From Planctomycetaceae bacterium (GTDB taxonomy: Bacteria > Planctomycetota > Planctomycetia > Pirellulales > JAEUIK01): a stretch of 13,856 nt of DNA. Position 1 is the stretch's first letter; every line of letters begins with the position of its first letter. A program made the translations under genes and the position numbers. Shown here one piece after another: positions 12,537-13,856 of the stretch. The stretch is from contig WGDQ01000003.1 of NCBI GenBank assembly GCA_015493185.1, positions 1 to 13,856 on the forward strand. The letters are read 5' to 3'. The notes beneath the pieces were generated by a model, which was not told where the DNA came from, searched no databases, and saw nothing but the letters and a program-made list of their open reading frames with translations.

Positions 12537-13856
12537 TCAGTCGCCGCGCAGCGCGGCAACAAGGGGGGCTTGCAACATGGCACGCACGGCCAAAAAACCG
12601 GCAGCCGTGCCGACGGCAACAACCAGCCCGAGTGTGCCGGTCAGCGAAGCCACCGGCAGCGTTGCCCGGCCGGTCCACCAGTGAGGCCCAACGGCCACCA
12701 GAGCAGCCGCCGATCCGATGGCCAACCCGCCGAGCAACAGGCACGTGTTTTCCAGAATCACCAGCCATGCGAGCCGTCGCGGCTGGAAACCCACGGCGCG
12801 CAGCAAGGCCAATTCGCCGCGGCGTTCGAATACGTTTCGAAGCTGCACGGTGGCCAGGCCGAACGTGCCGAGCAAGAGGCCCAATCCACCGAGACTTTGG
12901 AACGTGGACAAATACGTGTTTTGTACGGCGAAAAAGTTTTGCAGAAGCGAAGCCGTGGTTTGCACGTCGAGCCCCAAGTCGCCGAGAGCGGATTCGAGCG
13001 TTTGTGCGACTTGGGTTTGCTGCTCGGGCGGCACGTCGATGAGGAAATAGCGGTAGCCGTTCACCTCGGGAAAGAGCCGCTCGAACCACGATTGGGCGAT
13101 GAGAAGCTGGCCTTGGAAGATGCTGTTTTTCAGCAGTCCGACCACTTCGAAGGTCAACTGTCGGCCCGAGCCGTCGGACATCGTATAACGCGAGCCAACG
13201 CCGCCGGTGAGGTGCAGGCTGAACATGGCCGTATTCTGATCGAGCACGACCGGCACCACCGGTGATGAACGACGATTGCTTGCTGGAGAAGCCGTCGAGC
13301 GAGGGGCGGCTTGCGAGAGGTTGGTCTCGCGCGTGTCGGTTGTGCTGGCCGATGGTTTTGGCTTACCGGGCGGATGCGGGGAAGCCTGCGAGCGGTTGGC
13401 CGCTGCCGCATTGTCGTGGTGAGGTTGCGCCTCGGCGGCGGTGGCAAGTGGGCGCTCGAGCAGACGCCACGGGTTGTTTTCGCCAGGGGCGACGGCGGCC
13501 CACTGGAAACCGCCCCGTTCGATCAGTTGGTGTGGCACGCCCAATACGGTGGGTTGTTGGGGGTGATAGAGGTTCAGACAACTGGCGTCGTCGCCGGGTC
13601 GGAGGCGGAAAGCGAAGATGGTGGCCTGGTCGATTTGCCGGCTTTCTTGCTCGGAGAAGCCCAACTCTTCACGGGCGGCGGGCTTGTTTAGATCGTGGTA
13701 GATCGACGCGGCCGCGCGGGCCAGCAGCGAAAACCCGCCGCTTCCCGTATCGCGCCGCCGCGTGTCGCGTGGCGGTTCGAGCCGAAACGCGCTGATGGCG
13801 ACGATCAGAAACGTGGCCGCCGCAACCAGGGCGAGCGTCAGACCGCTGCGCGTGGG
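12537..13856 (-). CDS. MacB/FtsX-type ABC transporter permease, C-terminal part (5' end outside window)
   Basis: The frame is open to the window edge: upstream of the first internal TTG (13664) it reads on through a membrane helix (LALVAAATFLIVAISAF) and GSGGFSLLARAAASIYHDLN. So at least 440 residues are present and the start lies beyond 13856. Then comes an extracytoplasmic part (FAFRLRPGDDASCLNLYHPQQPTVLGVP, FEVVGLLKNSIFQGQLLIAQSWFERLFPEV), and at the C-terminus an FtsX domain with three helices (GGLGLLLGTFGLATVQ, LENTCLLLGGLAIGSAAALVAV, GTLGLVVAVGTAAGFLAVRAML) around the characteristic RNVFERRGELALLRAVGF coupling segment. Such permeases move lipoproteins or lipids, or export substrates by mechanotransmission; the ATPase partner is not in the window. 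A Pro/Ala/Ser/Thr-rich stretch (13260-13445) interrupts the extracytoplasmic part. Confidence 0.9.
   Translation of the reverse strand, partial: PTRSGLTLALVAAATFLIVAISAFRLEPPRDTRRRDTGSGGFSLLARAAASIYHDLNKPAAREELGFSEQESRQIDQATIFAFRLRPGDDASCLNLYHPQQPTVLGVPHQLIERGGFQWAAVAPGENNPWRLLERPLATAAEAQPHHDNAAAANRSQASPHPPGKPKPSASTTDTRETNLSQAAPRSTASPASNRRSSPVVPVVLDQNTAMFSLHLTGGVGSRYTMSDGSGRQLTFEVVGLLKNSIFQGQLLIAQSWFERLFPEVNGYRYFLIDVPPEQQTQVAQTLESALGDLGLDVQTTASLLQNFFAVQNTYLSTFQSLGGLGLLLGTFGLATVQLRNVFERRGELALLRAVGFQPRRLAWLVILENTCLLLGGLAIGSAAALVAVGPHWWTGRATLPVASLTGTLGLVVAVGTAAGFLAVRAMLQAPLVAALRGD

Noticed and set aside
12228..13265. 345-residue plus-strand ORF
   Set aside because: Mostly antisense to the FtsX-type permease, whose membrane helices and RGELALLRAVGF motif are clear on the minus strand.

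Overview
The window reads as bacterial chromosome, most likely from a planctomycete (Pirellulales-like). The grounds are GC-rich DNA, long non-coding gaps, a TPR protein whose first visible residues resemble the tail of TMTC-like membrane proteins, a secreted right-handed beta-helix protein, a DksA/TraR zinc-finger gene next to lspA (a pairing also known in Chlamydia, the same PVC superphylum), and a large FtsX-type permease of a kind common in planctomycetes. The taxonomic call is inference from gene style, not from a marker gene. I see no rRNA, tRNA, CRISPR, transposase or phage gene.

Layout. (1) 1-1041: 3' part of a TPR protein, cut by the window edge. (2) About 1188-2837: secreted beta-helix protein. 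(3) 2838-3578: a 741-base gap holding a near-consensus sigma-70 promoter (TTGACA, 17-base spacer, TAAAAT) followed at once by an about 110-nt sequence that folds on itself and ends in a T run, a good candidate for an unannotated small RNA. (4) 3579-4774: DksA/TraR-type regulator, then lspA (signal peptidase II). (5) 4775-5272: gap with a 37-codon ORF that has its own Shine-Dalgarno and possible promoter, then strong hairpins. (6) 5273-6998: two paralogous Rrf2-family regulators (about 55% identical over their first 85 residues), both without the IscR iron-sulfur cysteines, separated by 805 bases that contain hairpins, an 18-bp direct repeat and, upstream of the second, a near-perfect sigma-54 promoter. 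(7) 7500-11041: a two-gene CUT2/ribose-type ABC importer in which the double ATPase is fused to the first permease and the second permease overlaps by ATGA. No substrate-binding protein gene is adjacent. (8) 11257-12203, minus strand: a half-size DMT-like membrane protein and a small helical protein joined by a GTGA overlap. (9) 12537-13856, minus strand: C-terminal part of a MacB/FtsX-type permease, cut by the window edge.

How it fits together. Most genes are small independent units rather than one pathway. The parts that look coordinated are the sugar importer (two overlapping genes), the minus-strand membrane pair, dksA-lspA, and the Rrf2 pair with its long structured leaders. I found no clear defence, mobile or biosynthetic system. 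The least explained material is in the gaps: the candidate small RNA, the sigma-54-type promoter before the second Rrf2 gene, and the 37-codon ORF.
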